Below are positions 33,986 through 44,890 of a DNA stretch of 64,000 nt, one piece after another (position 1 is the first letter of the stretch; every line of letters starts with the position of its first letter). Under the pieces are notes generated by a model. That model had not been told where the DNA came from, made no database searches, and was given only the letters and a program-made list of their open reading frames with translations. Origin of the DNA: Monoplex corrugatus (taxonomy: Eukaryota > Mollusca > Gastropoda > Littorinimorpha > Ranellidae); assembly GCA_030674185.1 (NCBI GenBank), contig CM060307.1:59053981-59117980 (forward strand), in the 5' to 3' direction. The translations under genes were made by a program, and so were the position numbers.

Positions 33986-34220
33986 TGTTACTGTATCAAT
34001 GAAACACTGACCTGGACAAAGTACACGGCGGGCAATGTGATAATTTTCAAACTCGATATTCAATTATGATGTTTGTGATCTCGGAGGGACATGTTGGACA
34101 TACATCCCTTAGCTCCCACTAGTAATAGGACGATCTGTGTATTTCACAACAGATCGTTTATTTAAATTGTTGATTGTGCAGAAATTGTGAGTTCGATCCT
34201 CGAGCGGACGGCAGTCGGTG

Positions 34221-34372
34221 AGTCTGGCTGGCTGGCTCTTTTGATAGAGCCGTGGACCCAGGATCTTGTGTCTTGAGGTCAGTCCTGCTCTGCAACAAAC
34301 CCGTTGGCTTGATCGCTGCCTATCTTAATGCTGCAATCATTCAGGTGGTGACTGTGTTTTGTAGGTCGTCAT
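34221..34372 (+). mobile_element. SINE family C, 5' part
   Basis: TCTGGCTGGCTGGCTCTTTT, GATAGAGCCGTGGACC, GGTCAGTCCTGCTCTGCAAC and CTTAATGCTGCAATCATTCA match the head of the family; the 3' half is missing. Confidence 0.6.
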
Positions 34373-34504
34373 TCCTTTCCTGACGGTCACTCACATTCCT
34401 ACATTCACACACTGTGACCGCAATCAATGTCACAATTTGACAAAACATTGTTTTTTGTTTGTTTGGTTGGTTGGTTTTTCTTGTTGTTTTGTTTTTGTTT
34501 TTTG

Positions 34505-34810
34505 CGAGCTGGTTGGTTCTTATGATAGAGCCATGGACTCAGAGTCGATATCTCGAGTTCAACCCCAGCCTGCAACATTAAAAACTGGCCTGTTGGCTGC
34601 CCATCTTAATGTTTCCATCACTCCGGTGGTGTCGTCAGCTTAGTGTTTCAAAAGTCCCTCCTCCACCCCCTCTATGCCCAATTTCAAGACCTTGCCAGCG
34701 CACAGAGTCTTGCGCAGGCTTAGGGAGTCTGCCAGATAACCGTTGGCAGATTTGGGTGGAGCACATATGGAACTGTCCGAGTGTGATAAATCCCTCTTGA
34801 ACAAACTCCA
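34505..34810 (+). mobile_element. SINE family C, uninterrupted copy
   Basis: GAGCTGGTTGGTTCTTATGA (A-box-like), CTCGAGTTCAACCCC (B-box-like), TTAAAAACTGGCCTGTTGGC, TTTCAAGACCTTGCCAGCGC, GCGCAGGCTTAGGGAGTCTG, GGTGGAGCACATATGGAACT and AATCCCTCTTGAACAAACTC in order. It serves as reference for the copies at 11292 and 27265. Confidence 0.7.
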
Positions 34811-34849
34811 CTTGACCACTTGACCACTTCATTCTCTTCCCTCCTGTCC

Positions 34850-35004
34850 TCATACTTTCCACTCCCCAATTTCAAGACTTTGCCAGCGCGCACATGTTTT
34901 GCAAAGGACCAAGGAGTTTGCCAGATAGAAAACTGCTGACAGATTTGGGTGGAATGCATATGAAATTGTCAGAGTGCACGGAATCCCTTTCGATCAAACT
35001 CCAA
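34850..35004 (+). mobile_element. SINE family C, 3' part
   Basis: TTTCAAGACTTTGCCAGCGC, GGAGTTTGCCAGATAG, TTTGGGTGGAATGCATATG and GATCAAACTCCA match the 3' half of the family. It lies in tandem with the preceding copy, about 40 bp apart. Confidence 0.6.
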
Positions 35005-36156
35005 ACACATTTTACTAGGCGAAAAAGAGCATTGGGGAAAATGTATACGATATCAGATTTTCACTGGAAAGCTTTCGACATACAGAGAGGAATGTAAATG
35101 AGATGGGGAGGTTTATGTATATGCAGACGTGGCGAACTGATGTTTTGGAGACCACAGGAGATTTCTGGCACCCTTACCGTAAATCAGACAATGAAATAAT
35201 AACGTAATAATGACTAAGCGTACAGCGCCTCATTTCGCAAGAACACTAAGCGCTTATAGCAAGAGCGTTTAGTCCAAAGGCGATGACACGTACAGCAAAT
35301 ACATATCAGTCCCTACTCTATGGTGAAAACGACGAACCACTAGACATGTAACGCTAAAGAAGTGATGAAAATTATATTTGTAATAAAATGGATACTTCCA
35401 GATGTCAATAGCTATACAACATAGACTGTTAAAAAAAACATTTTTACACTTAGACAAACACACACAGACACATACACATGCATACACACAACTTACAGTT
35501 TAAATATATAAAGGTATGGTATATCTACTACTATCATTTGAATATCCATCGTGTGGTCTCATTAAAAATAGTGTAAAATTGTGGTCGTTTGCTCGATCTC
35601 GCTGTTTTACCTACCCCAACGTTTAACAGTGTCAGGCACCCATTTTACGGCTGGGTGGACAAGACACCACATGCACGAAGTTCTTCTTAGGCGTGATATA
35701 GGACCCGACATTACAAGGGTGACCTGGCTTGAAGATACTCGATTACCATGGAGGCATGGGTTCGAACCATCTTCGAGGTGTGTGTTTCAACTCAGATGAA
35801 AAAAGGGCATCCAAGAGTCATGACCTGGATGCGGCCCAGTCCTGTTTGAGTGTAAAGAGTCAACTATATTGTCTGACAGGGCTTCTTGTCTGAGGACCTT
35901 CTTCTGTCCGGCTCTACGAGTTTCTTGCCACTGACACGTGTCTAGATCATTGACTTCCAGAAACAGTCCAGAGGACGTCCTGGAAAAAACCCCCAGATGA
36001 AACATAGAAATACTAGATGCACAGGTTCTGGACTGGCTCCCTACCTCGTCCTTCTCCAAAATATGCAGCAGCAAATCAGAAACTTGCAGCTAGATCGCAA
36101 CGCCAATGACTGCAAATGGCTTGACGGAAAAAATCTGGATAAACGGCACCATGAGC

Positions 36157-36158
<2 letters not shown>
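35005..36158. other. Unassigned stretch with a tRNA-like B box
   Basis: A GGGTTCGAACC box at about 35758-35768 could be a SINE remnant, but no convincing A box or fold accompanies it. No gene supported. Confidence 0.35.
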
Positions 36159-36159
<1 letters not shown>

Positions 36160-36241
<82 letters not shown>

Positions 36242-36391
36242 CACGCACACACATACATACATACATACATACACACACAAACACACATGCACACACACAT
36301 GCACACACACACACGCACATGCACGCACTCACGCACATGCACGCACGCACGCACACACCACCATACACACACACACACACACACACACAAC

Positions 36392-36431
<40 letters not shown>
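36160..36431. repeat. (CA)n microsatellite with CATA, CGCA and CAACA blocks
   Basis: About 270 bp of CA-type repeats. It abuts, and may have been seeded inside, the LINE relic that begins at 36433. Confidence 0.95.
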
Positions 36432-36432
<1 letters not shown>

Positions 36433-36434
<2 letters not shown>

Positions 36435-36790
36435 GTTGTTATACAAGTCACTCGTAGTCACCATACTCCTCTACAGGTGTGAGACTCAAAAAACAATACT
36501 CAAATCCTTTTGAGATCTGGTGCCTGAGAAACTAGTTCGTATACCCTCCGTCAAACATAATATCATTGAGTGCGTACAGAACAAGATCAACACCTTAACG
36601 GGCCCACAAGAACCACTCCTGGCAACCGTAGAAGACTGAAAACACATTTTTTGGTCACGCCTACCGCCATGACACATTGTTTCAGACCGTCCATCAGGGG
36701 AGCATCCTGAAGGAGGCCGTCGCTGAGGTTGACAAATAAAGGTCTGGGTGGCAACTGTCAAAGGCTGGACACATCTCTGTATGCATGAAC
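36433..36790 (+). mobile_element. Decayed LINE relic related to group B
   Basis: [16 protein letters not shown] followed, in shifted frames, by LTGPQEPLLATVED and a PSGEHPEGGRR segment lines up with the C-terminal part of the 28.9-kb element (LYKSLVLPILLYGCES, LAGPQEPLLATVKN, GTLGGGRRRGR). Multiple stops; a pseudogene. Confidence 0.7.
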
Positions 36791-37240
36791 TGTTTGATAA
36801 TGCTCTTCGTGAATGAAAATTCATGTCTGCTGCGGTCTCGGCATCCCCATCCTTCTCCCCTCCCGCAATCTCAACAACTACGCTGGTCAGATGACCAGAA
36901 AATGAAGAAAGTTACCATTATCATTATTCATAGAAACATTGCAGTCAGATTAGAAAGAAAGGAAAAACTATTTTCAAATACTGACTCGGCATGATTCTTC
37001 GCCATGCATTTAATGTGCTCCTCTGTCTGTCTGTCTGTCTGTCTGTCATGCTTTTGTACACGTGTTCACGCAATCAACACACGCAAAAAGCATTCGTCCG
37101 TTATGCAACCGCACGCACTCCTTCCAACCAATGGCACTAAACAAATTGCGATATGATTTTTTTTTTACATTTATTACTACAAACTTTCACACATCACTCA
37201 TACAACATACAACATTTCCACCCACGCACCTTCATAGTAA
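36791..37240. other. Unassigned stretch with short (TCTG)n
   Basis: Seven TCTG units at 37021-37048; no gene. Confidence 0.4.
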
Positions 37241-37897
37241 CTCTTTCTCTCCTTCTTCGTTTTCTCCTCCCTCTTCGTCTCCTTCCTCGTCCCCTGCTCC
37301 TCTTTCTTTTCCTTCTCCTACTTCCTCGTCTCCTTCTTCCTCGTCTCCTTCTTCTTCGTCTCCTTCTTCCTCGTCTCCTTCTTTGTCTCCTTCTTCTTCG
37401 TCTCCTTCTTCTTCGTCTCCTTATTCCTCGTCTCCTTCGTTTCCTCCTCCTTTTTCGTCTCCTATTCCTCGTCTCCTTCTTCTCCTTCTTCACCTTCTCC
37501 TTACTCTTCTCGTTCCTCTTCTTCTCCTTATCCTTCTTTTTTACCTTTTTTTATTTTTCTTCTTTTTTTTTCTTCTTCTTCTTTTTCTCCTAATTCATTT
37601 TTTTCCTCTTCTTCTTTTCTCCTTTTTCACTTTCTTCTTCTCCTTCCTCTTCTCCTTCTTCTTCTCCTTTTTCTACTTCTTTCTTTCTTCTCTTTTTCTT
37701 TTGTTTCGCCTTCTTTTTCTTTACTACTTCTTTTTCGCTTTTTTTTGTTCTTTTTCTTCTCCTTTCTCTCCTTCTTGTCCGTCTTCTTCCTTTCTACTTC
37801 TTTTCTTTTGCTTCTTCTGCTCCATCTCTCTCTTCTTCTTTTTCGCTTTCTTCTTGTTTCTTTTTCTTCTCCTTTCTCTAGGCGTTTTTTTTTTTTT
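37241..37897. repeat. 650-bp polypyrimidine tract (CTT/CCT-rich)
   Basis: The + strand is almost only C and T, with TCCTTCTTC/CTCGTC patterns early and TTC/TTTTTC later, ending in a T run. A frame of Ser/Pro/Phe/Leu over it is a composition artefact. Such mirror-prone homopyrimidine DNA can adopt triplex (H-DNA). Confidence 0.9.
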
Positions 37898-38093
37898 TTT
37901 TGAGACTGACTAACTAACCCAGTCCACACAAAGTTCCCAAGTGAGCTGTTTTTTTAAAACTACATTCACATGCACACAAAATCCCCTTTCGCACGCTACA
38001 CAAAAAACTCATGCATACACTCCCCATGCACACGACACAAAAAAAATGTGCACGCACCACCCTGCGCACATGACACTGTCTTTGTCTCAATCT

Positions 38094-38132
<39 letters not shown>

Positions 38133-38197
38133 CCATCTGCCTGCCCTGCCTGCCTGCCTGCCTGCTTGTCTGTCTGTCTGTCTGTCTCTCTCTCTCG

Positions 38198-38235
<38 letters not shown>

Positions 38236-38236
38236 A
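38094..38236. repeat. (TGCC)n-(TCTG)n-(CT)n repeat
   Basis: TGCC tetranucleotides with two interruptions, then TCTG, then CT. Confidence 0.95.
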
Positions 38237-38334
38237 TGCAATAGATATTACAAAAACAAAATTTCTATTTCTTGCGAAAGACATCTCATTACCTTTCTTT
38301 GCCATCTTTTTTTTTTTTCGTTTTACATCGTTCC

Positions 38335-38363
38335 CTCCCCCCCCCCCCCCCCCCCCCCCCCCT
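38335..38363. repeat. Poly(C) run
   Basis: About 26 consecutive C; length is likely unreliable in assembly. On the complementary strand it is a G run. Confidence 0.9.
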
Positions 38364-38588
38364 GCCCCACTTCCTACATACACCGTCCAATTTCAGTCGT
38401 GTTCCCCTTTCCTTACTCTTTACGCTTACACTCACTTTTCATTTTCAGCGATGCCCTTTTGCATTTCAACCTTTTGTTTTTGATTTGTTGTTGTTGTTGT
38501 TTTTTTATAAACGTATAGCACGGTCAGAGGAGGGGAAGTGAGAGAAATTGAATCACAGTGATCGGAGCAAAGATCTGTATCCGTGGGC
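38364..38588. other. Unassigned stretch
   Basis: Nothing recognised. Confidence 0.35.
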
Positions 38589-38631
38589 GCATGGGTGCGT
38601 GTATGTGTGTTTGTGTGTGTGTGTGTGTATG

Positions 38632-38681
<50 letters not shown>

Positions 38682-38990
38682 TGTATGTGTTTGTGTGTGT
38701 GTGTATGTGTGCGCGCGCCGTGCGTGCGTGCACACGAACATGTGTGCATTTATAAAAATGTGTCTGTGCATAGTGTATTTATGTGTTTGTGTGTGTATGC
38801 GCGCGCGCGCGTGTGTGTGTGTGTGTGCGCGCGCGCGCGCGCGCGCACAAGTGTTTTCGTGAAAGTATTGATTTTAGGAATGCTACACGTGTGCAGACCC
38901 GCACATATGTTTCAGTATACATGCATGCCCTGAGTGTGTATGTGTGTATGTGCGTATATGTGCGTATGTGTGTGTGTGTGCACGCGCACG
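38589..38990. repeat. (TG)n/(CG)n compound microsatellites
   Basis: TG runs at 38600-38712, a GC-alternating run at 38799-38847 and more TG/TATG at 38930-38982. The CGCGCG blocks are potential Z-DNA formers. Confidence 0.9.
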
Positions 38991-39081
38991 AGCGAATGTG
39001 ATGCACTTGACCAGATAAAAGTAAGACCACTGTTCAGTGTCGATGAGACTCCGTGAAGATAGGTAGTTTACTATGAACAAG

Positions 39082-39134
39082 TGAGAGAGAGAGAGAGAGG
39101 AGAGAGAAGAGAGAGGAGAGAGAGAGAGAGAGAG
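39082..39134. repeat. (GA)n microsatellite
   Basis: GA dinucleotides with several GGAGA breaks. Confidence 0.9.
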
Positions 39135-39325
39135 TTACCATGGAAACATTAATGGTTTATGGTGGGGTTCTAGCCGAAGAATTGTCAAAGGTTTTTGTTT
39201 ATGAAAGTTGGTATTGCGACATTGCAGCCTACATTTCTGTGGGATTTACTATGTACTGTAATGTCAGGGCATCAAAAAACGTGTACAAGCGACGGACAGC
39301 CAGGTCGTTATTGTGCTCTGACAAA

Positions 39326-39348
39326 CTCTTTCTCTGTCTCTCTCTGTC

Positions 39349-39395
<47 letters not shown>

Positions 39396-39490
39396 TCTCT
39401 CTCTCTCTCTCTCTCCCATCTTTCTCTCTCTCCCATCTCTCTGTCTCTATCTGTCTCTCTCTCTTCTCTTCCTCTCTTTCCCACCCCCTC
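39326..39490. repeat. (TCTG)n/(CT)n repeat
   Basis: TCTC, nine or more TCTG units, then CT-rich sequence. Confidence 0.9.
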
Positions 39491-39684
39491 TCTCATACAC
39501 ATACATGTACCTCATACACGCACGCATGCAATCTAATATGTATGCACAACTTTTACGTATTGATGGTGAAATGTTTTACTATACTTTTTGCGCTTTTTGT
39601 GCTGTTTTTCACTGTCTTGTTAAATTGTAACTCTTTTGTGACATTCTAGTTTCTTTTGGTTAATACAAGTCGAATCAGCTAGTG

Positions 39685-40600
39685 AGCCTTTGTGCTAATA
39701 TCTGGCCTTTGCTAATATCTGGCCTTTGTGCTAGTATCTGGCTGCTAAAATCTGGCTTTTGTGCTAATATCTGGCCTTTGTGCTAATATCTGGCCTTTGT
39801 GCTAATATCTGGCTTTTGTGCTAATATCTGGCTTTTTTGCTAATATCTGGCTTTTGTGCTAATATCTGGCTTTTGTGCTAGTATCTGGCTGCTAAAATCT
39901 GGCTTTTGTGCTAATATCTGGCCTTTGTGCTAATATCTGGCCTTTGTGCTAATATCTGGCCTTTGTGCTAATATCTGGCTTTTGTGCTAAAATCTGGCTT
40001 TTGTGCTAATATCTGGCCTTTGTGCTAAAATCTGGCCTTTGTGCTAATATCTGGCCTTTGTGCTAATATCTGGCTTTTGTGCTAATATCTGGCTTTTGTG
40101 CTAATATCTGGCCTTTGTGCTAATATCTGGCCTTTGTGCTAATATCTGGCCTTTGTGCTAATATCTGGCTTTGTGCTAATATCTGGCCTTTGTGCTAATA
40201 TCTGGCTTTTGTGCTAATATCTGGCCTTTGTGCTAATATCTGGCTTTTGTGCTAATATCTGGCTTTTGTGCTAATATCTGGCTTTTGTGTAATATCTGGC
40301 TTTTGTGCAAATATCTGGCCTTTGTGCTAATATCTGGCTTTTGTGCTAATATCTGGCTTTTGTGCTAATATCTGGCCTTTGTGCTAATATCTGGCTTTTG
40401 TGCTAATATCTGGCTTTTGTGCTAATATCTGGCCTTTGTGCTAATATCTGGCTTTTTGTGCTAATATCTGGCTTTTGTGCTAATATCTGGCCTTTGTGCT
40501 AATATCTGCTTTATTGCTAATATCTGGCTTTTGTGCTAATATCTGGCTTTTGTGCTAATATCTGGCCTTTGTGCTAATATCTAGCTTTATTGCTAATATA
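39685..40600. repeat. 19-bp minisatellite, about 48 copies
   Basis: The unit GCTAATATCTGGCYTTTGT repeats for 0.9 kb with very few length variants. The C/T position splits units into two classes (GGCCTTT and GGCTTTT) arranged in runs. An early variant block GCTAGTATCTGGCTGCTAAA occurs twice (39734 and 39878), showing a ~144-bp block duplication. No coding meaning; 19 is not a multiple of three. Confidence 0.95.
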
Positions 40601-40839
40601 TGTACAATTGGAAAACACAGTTGAGTGTCAGTATCCTGATTTCTGTTGTTTTAAAATAAGTAAGTAGATTAACAACGGCATATTTGTTTTCCCTTTGTTT
40701 TCTCCAGAATCATAATGCACTGTTGTAGCTTCACCAGAGTCCAGTTACTGGTTTGTAGGAAGACCCACGCCGTCTTTCAACCCAGCAAGGCTTCATTTCG
40801 TCTGTAACCTCTTCCTTCGGTAGAAACAGAATAAGAATC
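40601..40839. other. Unassigned stretch
   Basis: Nothing recognised. Confidence 0.35.
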
Positions 40840-41310
40840 AGCCAGTTAAGACAGAGATCATGTCAGCAGGATACACTCCTCAAAAGCTGGATGTCACCAT
40901 GAACGGACAGCTGCTCAAACAAACCACGGAGTTCAAATACTTAAAGGAGCCTATTCGTTGAGGATGCGAAGCTGGACAGAGAAATACAAACTGGGGTCTC
41001 TAGAAGGCAAACCCAGTCAACCATCCTCTAGCACCCTTCCTGAAGCACCAAGGCACATCTATGGGAACCAAAGCCAGACGGATCAACGCAAATTTTCGTT
41101 CCCACCCTCATCTATCAGTATCAGACATGGACTCTGAACGAAGCTCTGGAACGAAAACTCACAACACATGAGATGGGATGTCTCCAGCGAGCAGCTGGCA
41201 AGTCCAGGGTCAGAAACCATGACAACAGACAGATGGTTGGTGCTATACATATGTCAACCAGTACATAGCACACAACGCATATAAAGGTTTGGTCACCTGA
41301 CAAGAATCAA
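40840..41310 (+). mobile_element. Decayed LINE relic, C-terminal part of ORF
   Basis: Pieces in shifted frames read KTEIMSAGYTPQKLDVTMNG, then QLLKQTTEFKYL, then PTLIYQYQTWTLNEALERKL and AAGKSRVRNHDNR. These follow the K.E.M..F.YLG../Y..E.WTL...L..K order of LINE RT C-termini. Heavily degraded; group not assigned. Confidence 0.55.
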
Positions 41311-41429
41311 AAGCTAGTGCAGCCATACGTTTTCTTTATCTGTGTTACTCTGGTTACAAGTAAGATCCGTCTACCGTATCGCTTATGTGGGTGCAGACGT
41401 TAAATTCCAAACAAAAAACAAGAGGAATA

Positions 41430-41545
41430 CCAGTCAGCCAGCCCTTCAAGCCTACACCACAAACTACGCAGATTACATAGCTAGAGGAAAATCACGCCGT
41501 CGGTGGATTGACGTAGTCTTAGACACGCTCCCCTGCCCATAGCAT
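41430..41545 (+). mobile_element. LINE relic, terminal segment
   Basis: The segment AYTTNYADYIARGKSRRRWI then DVVLDTL resembles the ARGRPRRRWIDEV motif near the end of LINE ORFs, as on the - strand at 55.1 kb. It may be the end of the preceding relic. Confidence 0.45.
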
Positions 41546-41581
41546 GCCACTATTCCAGGCCTCCTGTCATACCGCGGATCG

Positions 41582-41612
41582 TCGCCTTCACCTCCCCCCC
41601 CCCCCCCCCCCA
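41582..41612. repeat. Poly(C)-rich run
   Basis: CCTCC followed by about 18 C. Confidence 0.9.
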
Positions 41613-41726
41613 ATCTTTCTGGAAGAATCGGCTGGACAAAACAAGAAAGAAGCAGCAGCATGTATGTAAGCTGGCCAATATGCTGATATCTATACCGGTA
41701 GGTTGAAAATATTTCATTTAATCTCC

Positions 41727-42006
41727 TCTCTGTCTGTCTCTCTGTCTCTCTGGCATTGTCTCTGTCTCTGTCTCTGTCTTTCTCTCTGTCTCTGTCTCTG
41801 TATCTCTCTGTCTTTCTCTGTCTCTCTCTTTCCCTCTCTCTCTCTGTCTGTCTTCGTCTCTCTGTCTGTCTCTCTGTCTCTGTCTGTCTGTCTCTCTGTC
41901 TCTATGTCTGTCTCTGTCTCTCTCTCTTCTTCCCTCCCTTCATCTCTCTCCATCTCTCCCTCCCTCACTCCCTCCCTCCCTTCCTCTGTCTGTCTCTTTG
42001 TCTCTG

Positions 42007-42038
<32 letters not shown>

Positions 42039-42123
42039 CTCTTCTCGCTCTCTCTCTCTCTCTCTCTCTTTTTCTCCGTCTCTCTCTGTCTCTGTCTCTC
42101 TGTCTGTCTCTCTCTCTCTCTCT
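41727..42123. repeat. 400-bp (TCTG)/(CT) polypyrimidine tract
   Basis: TCTGTCTC-type repeat with some TCCC patches; almost no purine other than the G of TCTG. Confidence 0.95.
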
Positions 42124-42591
42124 GAATGGATCGAATTCGTTGTGTGTGCCACAGAGTTTCCCACGGAGTAAATAGTTGATGAAGCCTAGATGTTTGCTTT
42201 ACCCCACACAGGCAACGAGCTCTCACCCACTTTTGACACTGCTCATCAAATATAAATCGTCACAGCAGGAGGTAAGGAGAGTACAGACTGAAAGAAAAAA
42301 GAAAAAATAGAAGCAAAAAAAAAAAAAAAAAAAAAAAAAAGATCCGAACAAAGAAAACATGAAAAAAGAAAAAAAATTCGGAGAAGGAATTGAATTAGAT
42401 ATTTAGAAAATGATTGGAGTGGATTCTGGTTGCTTTTGTTGTTTTTCTTTCGGTTGATCACAATAGTCGCAACTTTTCCGCCGTAAAATGTGTTACTCTC
42501 TCTCTATTAAAATCACGTCGTCAAGATGTAGGTCCATCCGATTATTCTCTCTCCTCTGTCTGTCTGTCGGGCTGCTGTCTGGCTTCTTCTG

Positions 42592-42595
<4 letters not shown>
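42124..42595. other. Unassigned stretch with poly(A) run
   Basis: About 25 A at 42317-42341 amid A-rich sequence, possibly a retroelement tail; no gene. Confidence 0.4.

Positions 42596-42646
<51 letters not shown>
42596..42646. repeat. (CT)n microsatellite
   Basis: Pure CT, about 48 bp. Confidence 0.95.
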
Positions 42647-42649
<3 letters not shown>

Positions 42650-42779
42650 TCCTCACTCACTATAGGAGGGGAATCACATGGTTATAATATATAATTGTAT
42701 ATGCTATGCTCTCTATAATTTTCCATTGCTTTTATTCTTGCTTTTATTGCTTTTATTCTTTCTCCCTATTTATAGCCAT

Positions 42780-42876
42780 GCGTGTGTGTGTGTGTGTGTG
42801 GGTGTGTGTGTGTGGTGTGTGTGTGTGTGTGGTGCGTGGGTGTGTGCGTGCGTGCGTGCGTGCGCGCGTGCGTGTG
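42780..42876. repeat. (GT)n/(GC)n microsatellite
   Basis: GT repeats with GGGTG, GGTG and CGTG variants. Confidence 0.95.
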
Positions 42877-42879
42877 TGT

Positions 42880-43000
42880 CTGCTTCAGCGCTTAGATTTG
42901 ATTTTATCAAGATTTTGCGCTATATAAATATTGTAATTATTATTATTAGTAGTAGTATTGTGGCCTAAAGCCGATGTACGTTAAAAAAATTCTGAGTTCT
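42880..43000 (+). repeat. SINE-like 3' tail
   Basis: CTTCAGCGCTTAGATTTGAT..TTTTGCGCTATATAAAT and ATTATTATTATTAGTAGTAG match the usual SINE tail layout; TGGCCTAAAGCCGATGTACG follows. Confidence 0.45.
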
Positions 43001-43009
43001 GAGTTCTTT

Positions 43010-43115
43010 GTCTCTGTGTGTCTCTCTCTCTCTCTCTCTTGTCTCTCTCTGTTTCTGTCTCTGTCTCCCTGTCTCTCTGTCTCTCTGTCTCTCTCTGTCT
43101 CTCTCTCTCTTTCTC
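43010..43115. repeat. (TC)n/(TCTG)n repeat
   Basis: CT-rich with regular G. Confidence 0.9.
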
Positions 43116-43144
43116 TGTTTAGTATGTGTGTATGTTTTATAACT

Positions 43145-43285
43145 TACGAAAGTCGGTTTTGTCATACAATTTTACCAGGGACAGCTCTGTTGTTGTCATG
43201 GAAGTTTATACGTGCCCTAAGTACGTGTAGCACACGGGGTCTGGGTTTAACATCTCATCCTAAAGACTAGCTCTCACAGAAAATG
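43145..43285 (-). mobile_element. Nin-like SINE, copy 2 (reverse)
   Basis: On the - strand it reads GCTAGTCTTTAGGATGAGAT, GTTAAACCCAGACCCCGTGT and ACTTAGGGCACGTATAAAC, then CATGACAACAACAGAGCTGT and CCTGGTAAAATTGTATGAC, colinear with the copies at 20290 and 44238. Confidence 0.65.
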
Positions 43286-43335
43286 GAGTGGAGAGAAAAA
43301 TCTGACCAGCTGGTATCAAACCTCTACACTTTTCG

Positions 43336-43435
43336 AGACGGTCTTAGAGAAAGCAGACACAAAAATAACATTAATGAAGAAGATTAGGAAAAGACAAGCA
43401 ACATTTATAGGACATTTTATGAGGCAAGAGAAATC
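43336..43435 (+). mobile_element. LINE group A fragment
   Basis: ACGGTCTTAGAGAAAGCAGA..AAGAAGATTAGGAAAAGACA then AGCAACATTTATAGGACATT matches the same place in the copies at 8.07, 23.7 and 47.9 kb (KKIRKRQATFIGHFMR). Confidence 0.75.
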
Positions 43436-43894
43436 GATAGCTTAATAGATAAACAAATAAATAAGTAGGTAAATAAGTACATGAATGAACAAACATGAAA
43501 TAAAGAAAATCGTGGCATTTGAATATAATTCAAATAATCTGACCAATTTGGACTGAAATTTATCAAAACTATATCTAAAAGAGAGAAAAGAAGATCGTTA
43601 GTATAGCCTGACTGTCTTATTTTGCACTGTCATAAATGCGAATGGATGAAATTCATCAAAATGGATGGAAGATTTAAAAAAAAGACAATGTTTCATGGGA
43701 AGGAAAGAATAGTGTGCCAGGAAAAATTACAGCTGAAGCAAACCAATTTGCTTTGATGAGGAAAAGCCTTGAACATAGTGATCAGGACAGACTATGTTTT
43801 GTATGATGAAACGGATTACTACACTAATGAAACCTCGTTTACAGTTTAAGAAAAAGAAACAAACTGAAAAACAAATAAATGAAACAATCGATCA
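43436..43894. other. Unassigned stretch
   Basis: AT-rich, nothing recognised. Confidence 0.4.
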
Positions 43895-43896
43895 AA

Positions 43897-43897
43897 C

Positions 43898-43970
<73 letters not shown>

Positions 43971-44195
43971 CACACACACAACACACACACACACACACAC
44001 ACACACACCACACACACACACACACACACGCTGACGCACATGCACACACGCATTTAAAATCACACACATACATACACAGACAGACCTAGAGAGGAGACAC
44101 AACACAGAGACGTGTACACACGCACACCACACTGATATATACGCACACACACGCGTACGCATTCATACACACATATACACACACGCACACACAGA
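43897..44195. repeat. (CA)n microsatellite with CAACA/CCACA and later scattered CA
   Basis: About 130 bp of tight CA then a looser CACA/CATACA region to 44195. Confidence 0.9.
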
Positions 44196-44196
44196 G

Positions 44197-44236
44197 AAGA
44201 AGCTGGTAGACAGGGTGAGGGACTGAAATGGCTAAG
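44197..44236. repeat. Foldback repeat family A, single right arm
   Basis: GAAGCTGGTAGACAGGGTGA then GGGACTGAAATGGCTAA, without a left partner. Confidence 0.5.
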
Positions 44237-44237
44237 T

Positions 44238-44475
44238 TCGTTCAGGTCAGATAGTGGAGTGCTGATCTAGAGGTAAAAGTGCCCGCCGAAGATGCGATAG
44301 GTTCTGGATTCGATTTCTCGTCGAACAGGGACTTTTCTCCCCAACCCCTCGTCTGGATTTTAAGTGTTGGTCTGCGTGCTAGTCTTTCGGATGAGTCAGT
44401 AAGCCAAGGTCCCGTGTGGAGCATGCACTTAAGTGCCCAGGTGCATGTTTTGATCTCCTAGAAGTATTATAAACG
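44238..44475 (+). mobile_element. Nin-like SINE, copy 3, with tRNA-like head
   Basis: The head GTGCTGATCTAGAGGTAAAA (A-box-like) is followed by GGTTCTGGATTCGATTTCTC (B-box-like), then the core TGCTAGTCTTTCGGATGAGT..GGTCCCGTGTGGAGCATG and CACTTAAGTGCCC. This is the only copy here with both head and core, so it ties the core to a tRNA-derived Pol III promoter. Confidence 0.7.
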
Positions 44476-44890
44476 CTCAGACAGTCTTCACATTCAAAAT
44501 GCCTCTAGAAGATCGAAATGTGTTTTATGCCTAAGCCCTGCACGTAAAAAAAACTACAGCAACAAATACATATTTAAACTCTAGCAACATTTGTTGAAAA
44601 TTCTACTTTGATAGGTATACAAAAAGCATGCAAACAAACAAATAAACAAAAAGGCACAAAAAAGAAGAAGTACACATGCACACATCCATGCAACAATTAC
44701 ACATGTATAATACGAAAGCTGTTCGAAGCTGCCTGCAATTCACTACGTACTGAAGACAGAGCATGCAGATGTGCAGCGACATAATGCTTCCTGAACAGTG
44801 TAAGCCAAATAACCATTGATCAAGTGCGCATAAGCGCATCCAAGACAACACTGTTTATAATCCACATGGAGAAGTTCTCGTCAGATGAGA
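44476..44890. other. Unassigned stretch
   Basis: Nothing recognised. Confidence 0.4.

Noticed and set aside
35750..35775. GGGTTCGAACC as B box of a tRNA gene
   Set aside because: No A box at proper distance and no cloverleaf; at most a SINE remnant.
36106..36513. His/Thr-rich frames across CA repeats, here and at many other microsatellites
   Set aside because: Dinucleotide repeats give open frames on all frames; no coding evidence.
37062..37913. 283-codon Ser/Pro/Phe/Leu frame resembling a membrane or low-complexity protein
   Set aside because: The + strand is almost pure pyrimidine, which lacks stop codons by composition; the opposite frame gives poly-Arg/Lys/Glu.
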